A stretch of DNA of 64,000 nt, from positions 1 through 64,000 of the forward strand of contig CAVVEV010000001.1 of the NCBI GenBank assembly GCA_963747335.1, in the 5' to 3' direction. Position numbers and translations under genes: made by a program. The DNA is from Prado023 sp963747335 (GTDB lineage: Bacteria; Actinomycetota; Actinomycetes; S36-B12; CAIYMF01). Positions within the stretch are counted from its first letter, which is position 1, and every line of letters begins with the position of its first letter. Shown piece after piece: positions 37,727-46,582 of this stretch. The notes under the pieces were generated by a model. That model did not search any database and had not been told where the DNA came from. It saw nothing but the letters and a program-made list of their open reading frames with translations.

Positions 37727-38816
37727 CCAGCTGCAGGTGCGTGGCCTGACCCTGTCCTTCGGCCCGCAGGCCGTGCTCGACGGTGCGGATCTCGATGTGC
37801 CCACTGGCCGCGTGGTCGCCCTGGTCGGCCCCTCGGGCTGCGGCAAGACCACTCTCGTCCGGCTCGTGGCGGGGTTCCAGCGGCCGGATGCCGGGACGGT
37901 CGAGCTCGCTGGCCGGCTGGTGGGCGCGGGCGGGGCGGGGGGCGTGCACGTGCCGCCGGAGCGCAGGCGGGTCGGCGTCGTGCCGCAGGAGGGGTCGCTG
38001 TTCAGCCACCTCGACGTCGCCGGCAACGTGGGGTTCGGCCTGCCCAGGCGGGGACGCACGCCCGAGGGGGTTGCCCGGATCGGCCACATGCTCGACCTCG
38101 TCGGGCTCGCCGACCTGGCGGGCCGGCGCCCCGACCAGCTCTCCGGTGGGCAGCAGCAGCGCGTCGCGGTCGCCCGCGCGCTGGCTCCGAGCCCGGACCT
38201 CGTGTGCCTCGACGAGCCGTTCTCGGCCCTGGATGCCACGTTGCGCGCGTCTGTGCGTGACGCCGTGATGGGCGCCCTGCGCGCCGAGCAGGCCTCGGTC
38301 CTGCTGGTCACCCACGACCAGGACGAGGCCCTGAGCGTTGCCGACGTGGTCGCCGTCATGCTCGATGGGCGGATCGCCCAGGTCGGCCCACCCGACCAGG
38401 TGTACGCCGAGCCGGCGTCCGTCGCGGTCGCCGAGTTCCTCGGGGATGCGGTGCTGCTGCCGGGGGATGCGGCTGGGGGGTACGCGCAGTGCGAGCTCGG
38501 CCGCGTGGGGCTGGTGCGCTCAGCGGCGGGGCCGGCCACGCTGCTGCTGCGCCCCGAGCAGCTCGTGCTCGAGCCGGTGGCGGGTGACTCCGGTACGGCA
38601 GCCGATGATCGGGCGAACGCCGAGCCGGGAGGGTCCGGGTCGGGGGCATGTGCCCACGTCGTGTCGCTCGCCTTCCATGGCCACGATGCGCTGGTCTCGC
38701 TGCGCACCGATCGTGGGACGGACCTGCAGTCGCGGGTGTGGTCGGGCTGGCTGCCCCGGCAGGGTGAGCGGGTTCGTGTGGGTGTTCGCGGCAGCGCGTG
38801 GCCTCTGCCCCGCTGA
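37719..38816 (+). CDS. fbpC: ferric iron ABC transporter ATP-binding protein
   Basis: 365 residues. Walker A GPSGCGKTT, signature LSGGQQQRV, Walker B LVCLDEPFSALD and the switch His in LLVTHDQDEA, with a C-terminal TOBE-like region. Energises iron uptake with the two genes before it. The ATG lies inside the end of fbpB, indicating translational coupling. Confidence 0.91.
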   Translation: MGDQLQVRGLTLSFGPQAVLDGADLDVPTGRVVALVGPSGCGKTTLVRLVAGFQRPDAGTVELAGRLVGAGGAGGVHVPPERRRVGVVPQEGSLFSHLDVAGNVGFGLPRRGRTPEGVARIGHMLDLVGLADLAGRRPDQLSGGQQQRVAVARALAPSPDLVCLDEPFSALDATLRASVRDAVMGALRAEQASVLLVTHDQDEALSVADVVAVMLDGRIAQVGPPDQVYAEPASVAVAEFLGDAVLLPGDAAGGYAQCELGRVGLVRSAAGPATLLLRPEQLVLEPVAGDSGTAADDRANAEPGGSGSGACAHVVSLAFHGHDALVSLRTDRGTDLQSRVWSGWLPRQGERVRVGVRGSAWPLPR

Positions 38817-38868
38817 TCGGCCTACCATCGGTGCGCAGAGATCCAGGAACGATCCGGAGGTGGTACCC

Positions 38869-39228
38869 ATGGATGACGAGTCGCTCGACAGGGCCGTGGC
38901 CGAGCTGCTCGCCCGGCACCCCGAGGCCAGTGCCGGTCTTGACGATCGGGCTCGGTCCCGGCTCGCCGAGGTGCTGGCCGATCCCTCGGGGCAGTCGTGG
39001 ATGGATCCTGCGGGACTGCTCGACGGCGACTCCTGCGGCTATCCGGTCACCGGTGGGTTCTACGACGTGAAGAGCGACCTGGGGTCCCTGCCCGCCGCGA
39101 GCGACCCGCTGGTGCGCGAGCAGGTGATGGCCCGGCTCGTCCAGGAGTGGTCCGACGACTACGTGCTCACCGGCCGGGCGCGCCTGGACCGGCCCTGGCA
39201 GTCCTACGTGGCACCCACCGCCGGGTAG
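38869..39228 (+). CDS. uncharacterised acidic protein (119 aa)
   Basis: No family recognised. Acidic, soluble, without signal or membrane segment. Notable features: an N-terminal helix-rich part (LDRAVAELLARHPEASAGLDDRARSRLAEVLADP) and a C-terminal block SCGYPVTGGFYDVKSDLGSLP. GGAGG lies eight bases before the ATG. 52 bases after fbpC, so possibly read through with the iron operon. Confidence 0.6.
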   Translation: MDDESLDRAVAELLARHPEASAGLDDRARSRLAEVLADPSGQSWMDPAGLLDGDSCGYPVTGGFYDVKSDLGSLPAASDPLVREQVMARLVQEWSDDYVLTGRARLDRPWQSYVAPTAG

Positions 39229-39262
39229 GGGCGGCGGCGGGCGCTCGGGCAGGATGGCCCCT

Positions 39263-39901
39263 GTGACTGACGCGATCATCCGGCAGATGCGCGCGGCGGA
39301 TGTCGCGGAGGCCCTCGACGTGTTCGCGGCCGTTGCGGCCGAGGGCATCTGGCTGGGCACCGAGGCGGGTTTCGATCGGCACCACCGACGCGAGGTCTGG
39401 CTGGAGGGCCTGGACGACCCGACCGTGCGCACCCTCGTCGTCGAGGACCCCGCGACGAGTCGGCTGGTGGGCCAAGGGACGGCTCACCTCGCCCGCTACG
39501 GGGTGGCCGAGATCGGGATGAATCTGGCCGCCGGGGTGCGCGGGCGTGGGCTGGGCGGCCACCTGATCGACGCGCTGATCGACGGCGCGCGGGAGCTGGG
39601 TGCGCACAAGGCCGAGCTCCAGGTGTGGCCGCACAACGAGCCGGCCCTGCGCCTGTACCTCTCGCGCGGGTTCGTCGTCGAGGGCCGGTTCCGGGCGCAC
39701 TACCGCCGCTCGTCCGGGCAGGTGTGGGACGCGATCCTGATGGGGCTCGCGCTCGACGCGGACCTCGCCGACGGCTCCCACGGCTCGGGCCTGCCCGACG
39801 CCCCCTGCCTGCCGGTCTCGATCCCGGTCTCAGGTCCTGACCCTGGCCCTGCCACCGGTGAACTCGTGGCCGGGCCGCCCCCGTCGGGAGATCCCGCCTA
39901 G
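39263..39901 (+). CDS. GNAT family N-acetyltransferase
   Basis: 212 residues. The acetyl-CoA loop is AAGVRGRGLGGHLIDALI, followed by NEPALRLYLSRGFVVEGRFR, resembling phosphinothricin-type acetyltransferases. An ATG at 39254 is possible, but it would lie within the -10 (CAGGAT, 39250-39255). The GTG at 39263 is seven bases after that box. The stop shares a CTAG with the convergent reductase gene. Confidence 0.85.
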   Translation: MTDAIIRQMRAADVAEALDVFAAVAAEGIWLGTEAGFDRHHRREVWLEGLDDPTVRTLVVEDPATSRLVGQGTAHLARYGVAEIGMNLAAGVRGRGLGGHLIDALIDGARELGAHKAELQVWPHNEPALRLYLSRGFVVEGRFRAHYRRSSGQVWDAILMGLALDADLADGSHGSGLPDAPCLPVSIPVSGPDPGPATGELVAGPPPSGDPA

Positions 39902-40512
39902 GCCCGCCCGATGTCGATGCCCGAGACAGGTGCCCCGGCACGCTCGTAGACCAGCCAGGTCGTACCCTTCGGGAAGCCCTGCGGCGGTTGTGCCAGTCGG
40001 AACGCCGCCGGGACACCCGCGCCATCGGGGAACAGTCGCTTCCCGGACCCGAGCGTCAGCGGATAGAGGAACAGGCTCAGCTGGTCGACGAGGTCGGCCT
40101 CGAGCAGCGACCGCACCAGGTGACCGCTGCCGATCACCTGGATCTCGTCGAAGCGGTTCTTGAGCGCCTGCACCTGCGCGACATCGGTCAGTGCTGTGGT
40201 GCCCTCCCACGTCGGGTTGGTCAGCGAGCGCGACACGACGAACTTCGGCACCGCGTTGAGCTTCGCCGCGATGGGGAAGTCGTCGCCCTGGTCGGGCCAG
40301 TAGTCCGCGAAGATCTCGTAGGTCCGGCGGCCGAGCAGCAGCGCGTCCATGCGATCGATGCGTCCGCCGATCGCCTCGCCCGACGAAGCCTCGGCGTACG
40401 CCGCTTGCCAGCCGCCGAACGCGAAGCCGCCTCCGCGGTCCTCGTCCGGACCACCAGGCGCCTGGTAGACGCCATCGAGGGTGATGAACAGTCCGACGGA
40501 GATCATCCCCAT
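39898..40512 (-). CDS. dihydrofolate reductase family protein (RibD C-terminal-like)
   Basis: 204-residue NADPH-dependent reductase-like protein (RibD_C fold). Seen: ISVGLFITLDGVYQAPGG, LLLGRRTYEIFADYWP, KFVVSRSL and IQVIGSGHLVRSLLEADLVDQL. Actual substrate unknown. The ATG at 40512 has AAGGAG ahead. Confidence 0.88.
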   Translation of the reverse strand: MGMISVGLFITLDGVYQAPGGPDEDRGGGFAFGGWQAAYAEASSGEAIGGRIDRMDALLLGRRTYEIFADYWPDQGDDFPIAAKLNAVPKFVVSRSLTNPTWEGTTALTDVAQVQALKNRFDEIQVIGSGHLVRSLLEADLVDQLSLFLYPLTLGSGKRLFPDGAGVPAAFRLAQPPQGFPKGTTWLVYERAGAPVSGIDIGRA

Positions 40513-40604
40513 GGTGTGCTCCTTGGTGGGGTGGGCGCGGGCATCCTGGTCGCAATGATGCCAGTACGCCGGCATTACTCGGGAGGACGGCGTCCGTGGA
40601 GGGC

Positions 40605-42974
40605 TCAGGCCCCGGTGACGCTGCGGAAGGTACGCAGGCGCAGGCTGTTGGTCACGACGAACACTGACGAGAAGGCCATCGCCGCTCCGGCGATGAAGGG
40701 GTTGAGCAGGCCGAGCATCGCCATCGGGATCGCGGCGACGTTGTAGGCGAACGCCCAGAACAGGTTGCCCTTGATGATCCGCAGGGTGCGCCGCGACAGC
40801 CGGATCGCGTCCACGGCTGCCCGCGGGTCGCCACGCACGAGCGTGAGGTCGGCGGCGGCGATGGCCACGTCGGTGCCGGTGCCCATCGCGATGCCGAGGT
40901 CCGCGGTCGCCAGTGCGGCGGCGTCGTTCACCCCGTCGCCGACCATCGCCACCACGCGACCGCGCTCCTGCAGCGCGCGCACGGCCTCGACCTTGCCCGC
41001 GGGCAGGACACCTGCGATCACCTCGGCGATCCCCACCTCGTCGGCGATCGCGCGCGCGGCCCGGGCGTTGTCCCCGGTGAGGAGCACCGGGGACAGGCCG
41101 AGTGCCCGGAGCTCAGCGACGGCCTGCGTGGATGTCGGCTTCACGGTGTCGGCCACCTCGATCACGCCACGGGCGGCGCCGTCCCAGCCGACGGCGACCG
41201 CTGTGCGGCCCAAGCCCTGGGCGGTCTCGAGCCGCGCGTGCAGGCCCTCGGGGAGCACCATGCCCCACTGCTGAGCCAGCCACTCCGGCCGCCCCGCGAC
41301 GACGTGGCGGCCGCCGACCAGGCCCTCGACCCCCAGCCCCGAGGTGGCCCGGAAGTCGGTGACGGAGTTCGCCGGGGCACCCACTCCCGCTGTGCTGTCG
41401 ATTCTGACGTTCCCATGGTCGGAATCGACAGCATGAGCCGCGATCGGGGTGGCGGAGGCGGCTGGGGCTGCCGTGGCGATGGCCTCGCCGATCGGGTGCT
41501 CGGAGAAGCCCTCCACCGCGCCGGCCATCGCCAGGACCTCCGCGGCCCGGGCGCCCTCGGCCGCGTGGATCCCGACGACCACCATCTGACCCGTGGTCAA
41601 GGTCCCGGTCTTGTCGAGCACGATCGTGTCGACCCGCCGGGTCGACTCGAGGACCTCCGGACCGCGGATCAGGATGCCCATCTGCGCCCCGCGGCCGGTG
41701 CCCACGAGCAGGGCGGTGGGCGTGGCCAGGCCCAGTGCGCACGGGCAGGCGATGATCAGCACAGCCACCGCAGCGCTGAAGGCCGCCTGCGCCGTGTTCC
41801 CGGTGGCCAGCCACACGGCCAGGGTCAGCAGGCTCAGGGCCATGACCACCGGCACGAACACCGCGGAGACCCGGTCAGCCAGTCGTTGGACGGGGGCCTT
41901 GCCTGCCTGCGCCTCGGACACCAGGCGGGCCATCTGGGCCAACTGCGTGTCCGAGCCGACCCGGGTTGCGCGCACCACGAGCCGGCCACCCGCGTTGATG
42001 GTGGCGCCCACGACACCGTCCCCGGGGCCGACCTCGACGGGCACGGGCTCGCCGGTCAGCATCGAGGCGTCGATCGCCGAGGTGCCCGACACGACCACGC
42101 CATCGGTGGCGACCTTCTCCCCGGGTCGGACCACGAACTCCTCGTCGACGAGGAGATCAGCGACGGCGATCCGCACCTCGACGCCGCCGCGAATGACCGC
42201 GACCTCCTTGGCGCCCATGTCGAGCAGGGCGCGCAGGGCCTCACCGGAGCTGCGCTTCGCGCGCGCCTCCAGGTAGCGGCCGAGGAGCACGAACACCGTG
42301 ACCGCGGCGGCCGTCTCGAGGTAGATGTGGGGCACGAGGTCGTCGCTGGGGCTCAGGACGGACCCGGTCATCGTCATCCCGGTCATCCCCGCCCCGCCCA
42401 GGAACAGCGCCCACAGCGAGTAGAGGTAGGCCGCGGACACGCCGATGCTGATCAGCGTGTCCATGGTCGTGGCCCCGTGCCGGGCATTCACGTATGCGGC
42501 GCGATGGAACGGCCACGCGCCCCAGACGACCACCGGCGAGGCCAGGGCGAGGCACGCCCACTGCCAGTAGACGAACTGCAGGGCGGGGATCATCGACAGC
42601 GCGACCACGGGGATCGTGAGGGCGGCGCTGACCTGCAGGCGCTGACGCAGGGCCACCATCTCGGGGTCGTCCGGCGCAGGGGTGTCCTCCCCGCCGGTGG
42701 GGGAGCGCTGCGCCGGGGGCTCGGGCAGGACCGCCGTGTATCCGGTCGCCTCCACCGTGGCGATCGCCGCCGCGACGTCCGTTCCCTCCGGCAGCACCAC
42801 GCGAGCGCGCTCGGTGGCGTAGTTGACCGACGCCTGCACCCCGGGCATCCGGTTGAGCTTCTTCTCGATCCGTGCTGCGCAGGACGCGCACGTCATGCCC
42901 CCGATCTCCAGTTCGAGGACGTGGCGCGCATCGGGGATCGACACGGGCGGCCCGGCGCCGGAGGCCCCGGTCAC
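40605..42974 (-). CDS. copA: copper-translocating P1B-type ATPase
   Basis: Exports Cu+ across the membrane using ATP. 789 residues. N-terminal heavy-metal domain GGMTCASC (C29, C32), transmembrane CPC (IIACPCALG), phosphorylation site DKTGTLT, phosphatase motif TGEPVP, SEHP in the nucleotide domain, and GDGVNDA. The GTG at 42974 overlaps the csoR stop (GTGA), so copper sensor and pump form one operon under a CsoR box. Confidence 0.94.
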   Translation of the reverse strand: MTGASGAGPPVSIPDARHVLELEIGGMTCASCAARIEKKLNRMPGVQASVNYATERARVVLPEGTDVAAAIATVEATGYTAVLPEPPAQRSPTGGEDTPAPDDPEMVALRQRLQVSAALTIPVVALSMIPALQFVYWQWACLALASPVVVWGAWPFHRAAYVNARHGATTMDTLISIGVSAAYLYSLWALFLGGAGMTGMTMTGSVLSPSDDLVPHIYLETAAAVTVFVLLGRYLEARAKRSSGEALRALLDMGAKEVAVIRGGVEVRIAVADLLVDEEFVVRPGEKVATDGVVVSGTSAIDASMLTGEPVPVEVGPGDGVVGATINAGGRLVVRATRVGSDTQLAQMARLVSEAQAGKAPVQRLADRVSAVFVPVVMALSLLTLAVWLATGNTAQAAFSAAVAVLIIACPCALGLATPTALLVGTGRGAQMGILIRGPEVLESTRRVDTIVLDKTGTLTTGQMVVVGIHAAEGARAAEVLAMAGAVEGFSEHPIGEAIATAAPAASATPIAAHAVDSDHGNVRIDSTAGVGAPANSVTDFRATSGLGVEGLVGGRHVVAGRPEWLAQQWGMVLPEGLHARLETAQGLGRTAVAVGWDGAARGVIEVADTVKPTSTQAVAELRALGLSPVLLTGDNARAARAIADEVGIAEVIAGVLPAGKVEAVRALQERGRVVAMVGDGVNDAAALATADLGIAMGTGTDVAIAAADLTLVRGDPRAAVDAIRLSRRTLRIIKGNLFWAFAYNVAAIPMAMLGLLNPFIAGAAMAFSSVFVVTNSLRLRTFRSVTGA

Positions 42975-43267
42975 GAGCGGACCAGTCGGGCGATCGCCGC
43001 GGATGCCTCCTTGAGCTTGACGTCGCCCACATCGCCGCCCTCTGCGACCGCATGCGCGACGCAATGCGAGAGGTGGTCGTCGAGCATCAGGAGGGCGACG
43101 GACTCCAGTGCGCGCGTCGTGGCCGACACCTGGGTGAGCACGTCGATGCAGTAGGTGTCCTCATCGACCATCCGCTGCAGGCCACGGACCTGGCCCTCGA
43201 TCCGGCGCAGCCGCCGCTGGATGTCGTCACGGCTGTCGGCATACCCGGGGGGCGTCGCGTCACTCAT
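42971..43267 (-). CDS. csoR: copper-sensing repressor CsoR
   Basis: 98-residue DUF156 repressor that leaves DNA on binding Cu+. The ligand triad is complete, with the spacing of mycobacterial CsoR: C40, H65, C69 (YC ... DDHLSHC). An arginine-rich N-terminal helix RRLRRIEGQVRGL contacts DNA. The ATG is six bases after a TACCGT -10, which overlaps the CsoR operator, so it represses itself and copA. Confidence 0.94.
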   Translation of the reverse strand: MSDATPPGYADSRDDIQRRLRRIEGQVRGLQRMVDEDTYCIDVLTQVSATTRALESVALLMLDDHLSHCVAHAVAEGGDVGDVKLKEASAAIARLVRS

Positions 43268-43276
43268 ACCAGCACG

Positions 43277-43293
43277 GTACCCCTAGGGGGTAT
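43277..43293 (-). promoter_or_regulatory. CsoR operator of csoR-copA
   Basis: GTACCCCTAGGGGGTAT is a near-perfect inverted repeat of the CsoR type (TACCCC...GGGGTA). It overlaps the -10 TACCGT (43279-43274) of the leftward operon. A close relative lies at 53546-53561. Confidence 0.8.
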
Positions 43294-43357
43294 CGTGGTC
43301 AAGCGGTGGCCGACGGAGCAGGACCTGTGTCCCTTCCGGGTGCCCGGGCGCGGGAAT

Positions 43358-43363
43358 AGCGTG
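43358..43363 (+). promoter_or_regulatory. -10 element (TAGCGT) for the 68-aa gene
   Basis: TAGCGT is about 70 bases before the ATG at 43435. A GTG seven bases downstream (43371) could also start a leaderless overlapping ORF in another frame. Confidence 0.35.
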
Positions 43364-43434
43364 GAGCGTGTGACGGTGTCGCATCGGTCGCTCCCGGTGA
43401 CCCGGCGTTGCACCACACCAGGAAGGAGAACACC

Positions 43435-43641
43435 ATGCCTGCACCCGATCCGACTGCCCCTGAGGTCAAGACCCTCCTGCACGAGGGATACAGCCTCGCA
43501 GAGCTGAAGGCCGAACTCGTCGCCCAGGTCCACCGCCTCGACGACCCCGCCGCCACGTGGACCGACGACCAGCGGCACATCATCAACACCTGGATCACCG
43601 CCGTCCGCGGCGAGATCGTGCGGCGCGAGGTCGGCGAGTAG
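43435..43641 (+). CDS. uncharacterised small protein (68 aa)
   Basis: Soluble, helical, mildly acidic: VKTLLHEGYSLAELKAELVAQVHRLDD and then TWTDDQRHIINTWITAVRGEI. A strong ribosome site (AAGGAGA) precedes the ATG at 43435. No family recognised. It stands alone between csoR and a convergent secreted-protein gene. Confidence 0.65.
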   Translation: MPAPDPTAPEVKTLLHEGYSLAELKAELVAQVHRLDDPAATWTDDQRHIINTWITAVRGEIVRREVGE

Positions 43642-43680
43642 CCGCCCAGCTCCTGCGCAGTGCGCGTCACCCGCGACCGG

Positions 43681-45192
43681 TCAGGCGGCTGGCGTCAGGA
43701 AGCCCCGCGCCAGCCCGGGCCAGGCCTCAGCCGCGTCCGGGGCGCGGTGCTCGGCGGACCAGGGGCTGGCGCCCGCTGTGCCGCGGCATCCGGCTGAGCC
43801 GGTCCCATCGCAGCCGCCGGCTGAGCCACTCGCCTGCGCCTGCACTGCCCCGCTGGCCGCCCCCGGATCAACAACGGGCGGCAGTTCCGCCACGAGTTCG
43901 AGGTCGTCCTCGGGATCCAGCTCGATGATCCCCTGGGGCGCAGCGCCCGGATCCAGCAGTCTGGCGAACAGGCAGGTAGTCGGGGTTCGCGGCTCCGGGC
44001 GTCACGCTGAGCGTGTAGGAGCCGGGCGGTACCGGGCCCACGCGCATGCGACCGGGACCGTCAGCGGTCCTGTAGGCGATGTAGCGCTCGAAGGGGTCGC
44101 TCGACGAGATGAGCTGCACGATCGCCCCGGGGAGCGGTGCGCCGGAGTCCGCGCCCGAAGACGCTGACCGTCAGGAACGCCCCGCGGATCAGCTCGAAGT
44201 CGACCCCGTCGAGGACCTCGCCGGCCTCCACCGCGATGTCCGTGGCCTGCGAGGCGTCGGCCCGCCCGGGGTACCACTGCTCGCAGGAGCCGATCGCCCT
44301 TCCAGGCCACGACGCCCAGACGCGCACCCGGGGAGACCCCGACCATGCGGTAGGCCCCCGAGTCGTCGCTGGTGTCGATCAGCGGACAGTTGGGCAGGCA
44401 CCCGACCACCTTGACCAGGGCTCCCCCCACCGCTGCCCCGGTGTCGTCGCGGACCGTCCCCCGGATCTCGGCCCCTCGCAGCAGCCCGATGGTCACCCCG
44501 GACGTGGACCCGGACCCGTCGACCCGGACCCCGTCGATCGACGAGCCCGGGCCGACGGCGAGGTACGGGCTCCCCGCCGGGAGCCGCACGCGCAGCTGCA
44601 TCGGGACCGGCGGGAGCCCGGACAGTGCGAACTCCCCGGGGACCTCAGCGCGATCGGAGACCCCGACGGCCCCGGACATCGGCGCGGCCGCGATCACCGC
44701 GGACACCCGGGCGTCGGGGACCGCGGCACCGGTCTCGGCGTCGACCACGCGGCCGGTCACCGAGACCCCGGCGGGCAGGTCGACGTCCGCGGTCACCGGC
44801 CAGCTCGAGATCTCGATGATCCCGGCCTGGTCGAACGAGTGGACGTCGGGCCAGTAGGTGTCGACGAGGTCACCGAACAGGGGGGCGCGCACCTGCACCT
44901 TGACGGCACGGTCATAGACCTCGGGGAACTCGTACCGACCCGACTCGTCGGTCAGGGTGCGCTTGGGCGTCCCCGACGGATCGCCCTCGGCTGTCACCGG
45001 GGTGAGGGTCACCCAGACACTGGGCAGCGGTGCACCGCCGCCGGTGACCGTTCCGGAGAGCTCGCCGATGAGCGAGGCGGCGGAAGGGCCGGCCATCCCC
45101 AGCCAGATGAGGGCGGCGATCACGGGGGCCAGCACCAGGGACCTGCGCGGGCGTGGGCTGCGCATGAGCGGCCTGCTCGTGAGCGCCACCAT
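43681..45192 (-). CDS. secreted protein with carboxypeptidase-regulatory-like repeats (three frameshifts)
   Basis: A signal peptide (LVLAPVIAALIWLGMAGPSAAS) is followed by repeated beta-sandwich units: SGTVTGGGAPLPSVWVTL, VTGRVVDAETGAAVPDARV and IRGTVRDDTGAAVGGALVKV. These resemble CarboxypepD_reg/Cna-B-like modules used in surface or binding proteins. The protein then changes frame near 44293, 44152 and 43975. The coherent C-terminus ends FARLLDPGAAPQGIIELDPEDD ... LARGFLTPAA. It starts just after the DUF2277 gene. Three shifts in 400 bases suggest poor sequence, but true decay is possible. Confidence 0.65.
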
Positions 45193-45194
45193 GG

Positions 45195-45416
45195 CTATCC
45201 CGCGGCAGGTGCCCCGCGGACCACCAGGTCGGCGAGCAGCTGCTCTGTCGCGGCGGCGATGGTGTCCACCGCCTGGTCGAAGGCATGGGCGTTGTGCGCT
45301 GCCGGGGTGCGGAACCCGCTGATCTTGCGAACGTACTGCAGGGCCGCCGCGCGGATCTCCGCGTCGGTCGGGTCCTCGTGGAACGGCGGACGCAGGGTCT
45401 GGATGCTCCGACACAT
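45195..45416 (-). CDS. DUF2277 family protein
   Basis: 73 residues with the full family pattern: MCRSIQTLRPPFHE, AEIRAAALQYVRKISGF, NAHAFDQAVDTIAAATEQLL. Function unknown. An ATG three codons earlier (45425) is possible. It is three bases from the start of the secreted-protein gene. Confidence 0.85.
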   Translation of the reverse strand: MCRSIQTLRPPFHEDPTDAEIRAAALQYVRKISGFRTPAAHNAHAFDQAVDTIAAATEQLLADLVVRGAPAAG

Positions 45417-45485
45417 GCCATCCATTGTGCGCCGGGAGCGCCCGTACGGCACGGCGGGAGCGCAGTGCTCAGTAGTCTGGGCGGC

Positions 45486-46466
45486 GTGCCAGAGATCACG
45501 TCCCCCGTCCCGTTGTGCACCGAGGACGGCCGGCTGAACCCAGCCGCAGTCGGGTGGAGCCGGCGCCCGCTGCACACCGCCAACCTGCGGGGCTGGGGCC
45601 GTACCAAGCGGTGGGAGTACTGGGGGATCGTCACCCCCGAGGTGATCGTCGGGCTGACGATCTCGTCACTGGACTACCTCGGCGTCCACTCGATCGTCGT
45701 CATCGACCGGCGCACCGGGACCGAGATCATCCGTACCGCGCTGGAGCCCCTGGCCCGCAGCGTCGAGCTGCCCGACCGCAGCGGCACGGGTGTGGCCCGT
45801 GGACGCGCCCGGGGGTTGTCGCTGACCTTCGCCAGCTCCCCTGCCGGAACGCGGCTGGAGGCCGAGGGGCCCGGCATCCGGCTGGTCGCGGACGTCGGCC
45901 CGGGGGCTGAGTGCCTGGCCGCGGTCGTCCCGTGGTCGAACCGCCGGTTCCAGTACACGGTCAAGGATCTGGGCCGCCCGGTGACCGGGTCCCTGCATCT
46001 CGACGGGGAGGGGCTCCGGTTCGGCCCCGACGACGGATCCTTCGCCGTCCTGGACCACGGCCGGGGGAAGTGGCCCTACTCGATGACCTGGAACTGGGCC
46101 GCGGGATACGGCCAGGTCGGCGGTCGGAGCGTCGGCCTGCAGCTGGGTGGGAAGTGGACCGATGGCACCGGCAGCACGGAGAACGGGCTGTTCGTGGATG
46201 GTCGGCTGCACAAGATCCACGAGGACCTGACCTGGACCTACGACCGGACCAACTGGATGGCGCCCTGGCGCATCGAGGGTCCGCGGGTCCGAGTGACCCT
46301 CGCCCCGTTCCATGAGCGCGACGAGCGGACGAACGCGCTGGTGATCGCCTCGGAGATCCACCAGTGCTTCGGGGTGTTCACCGGCTGGGTGCTCGACGAC
46401 GCGGGCACGCGCGTGCCCGTCGACGGATTGGTCGGGTGGGCCGAGGAGGCGCGCAACCGCTGGTAG
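45486..46466 (+). CDS. DUF2804 family protein
   Basis: 326 residues matching DUF2804 throughout: the N-terminal LNPAAVGWSRRPLHTANLRGWGRTKRW and later KWPYSMTWNWAAGYGQ. Conserved aromatic and polar residues suggest a lipocalin-like/hydroxyneurosporene-synthase-type beta fold, but function is not known. The GTG at 45486 follows TAGTCT by seven bases. Confidence 0.84.
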   Translation: MPEITSPVPLCTEDGRLNPAAVGWSRRPLHTANLRGWGRTKRWEYWGIVTPEVIVGLTISSLDYLGVHSIVVIDRRTGTEIIRTALEPLARSVELPDRSGTGVARGRARGLSLTFASSPAGTRLEAEGPGIRLVADVGPGAECLAAVVPWSNRRFQYTVKDLGRPVTGSLHLDGEGLRFGPDDGSFAVLDHGRGKWPYSMTWNWAAGYGQVGGRSVGLQLGGKWTDGTGSTENGLFVDGRLHKIHEDLTWTYDRTNWMAPWRIEGPRVRVTLAPFHERDERTNALVIASEIHQCFGVFTGWVLDDAGTRVPVDGLVGWAEEARNRW

Positions 46467-46582
46467 CGGGCTTGGCCGGAGCGTGCCTCAGGACTTCGTG
46501 CCCTGCCGGGGATGGCGCCCCGGGTGTTGTCTGGAGGTGCGGCCCGACGCCGGGTCGGGCCCGGAACGTGCAAGGGGGAGCC

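Noticed and set aside
35102..38707. A 1201-codon minus-strand open frame opposite fbpABC
   Set aside because: No family motif, biased composition (Arg, Pro, Gly, Ser), and the plus strand carries three complete iron-transport genes with an iron box.
43371..43507. Leaderless GTG ORF (TAGCGT-N7-GTG) overlapping the 68-aa gene in another frame
   Set aside because: The product is Arg/Ser/Pro-rich without any recognisable feature, and the AAGGAGA-ATG at 43435 in the other frame is far stronger. Possible uORF only.
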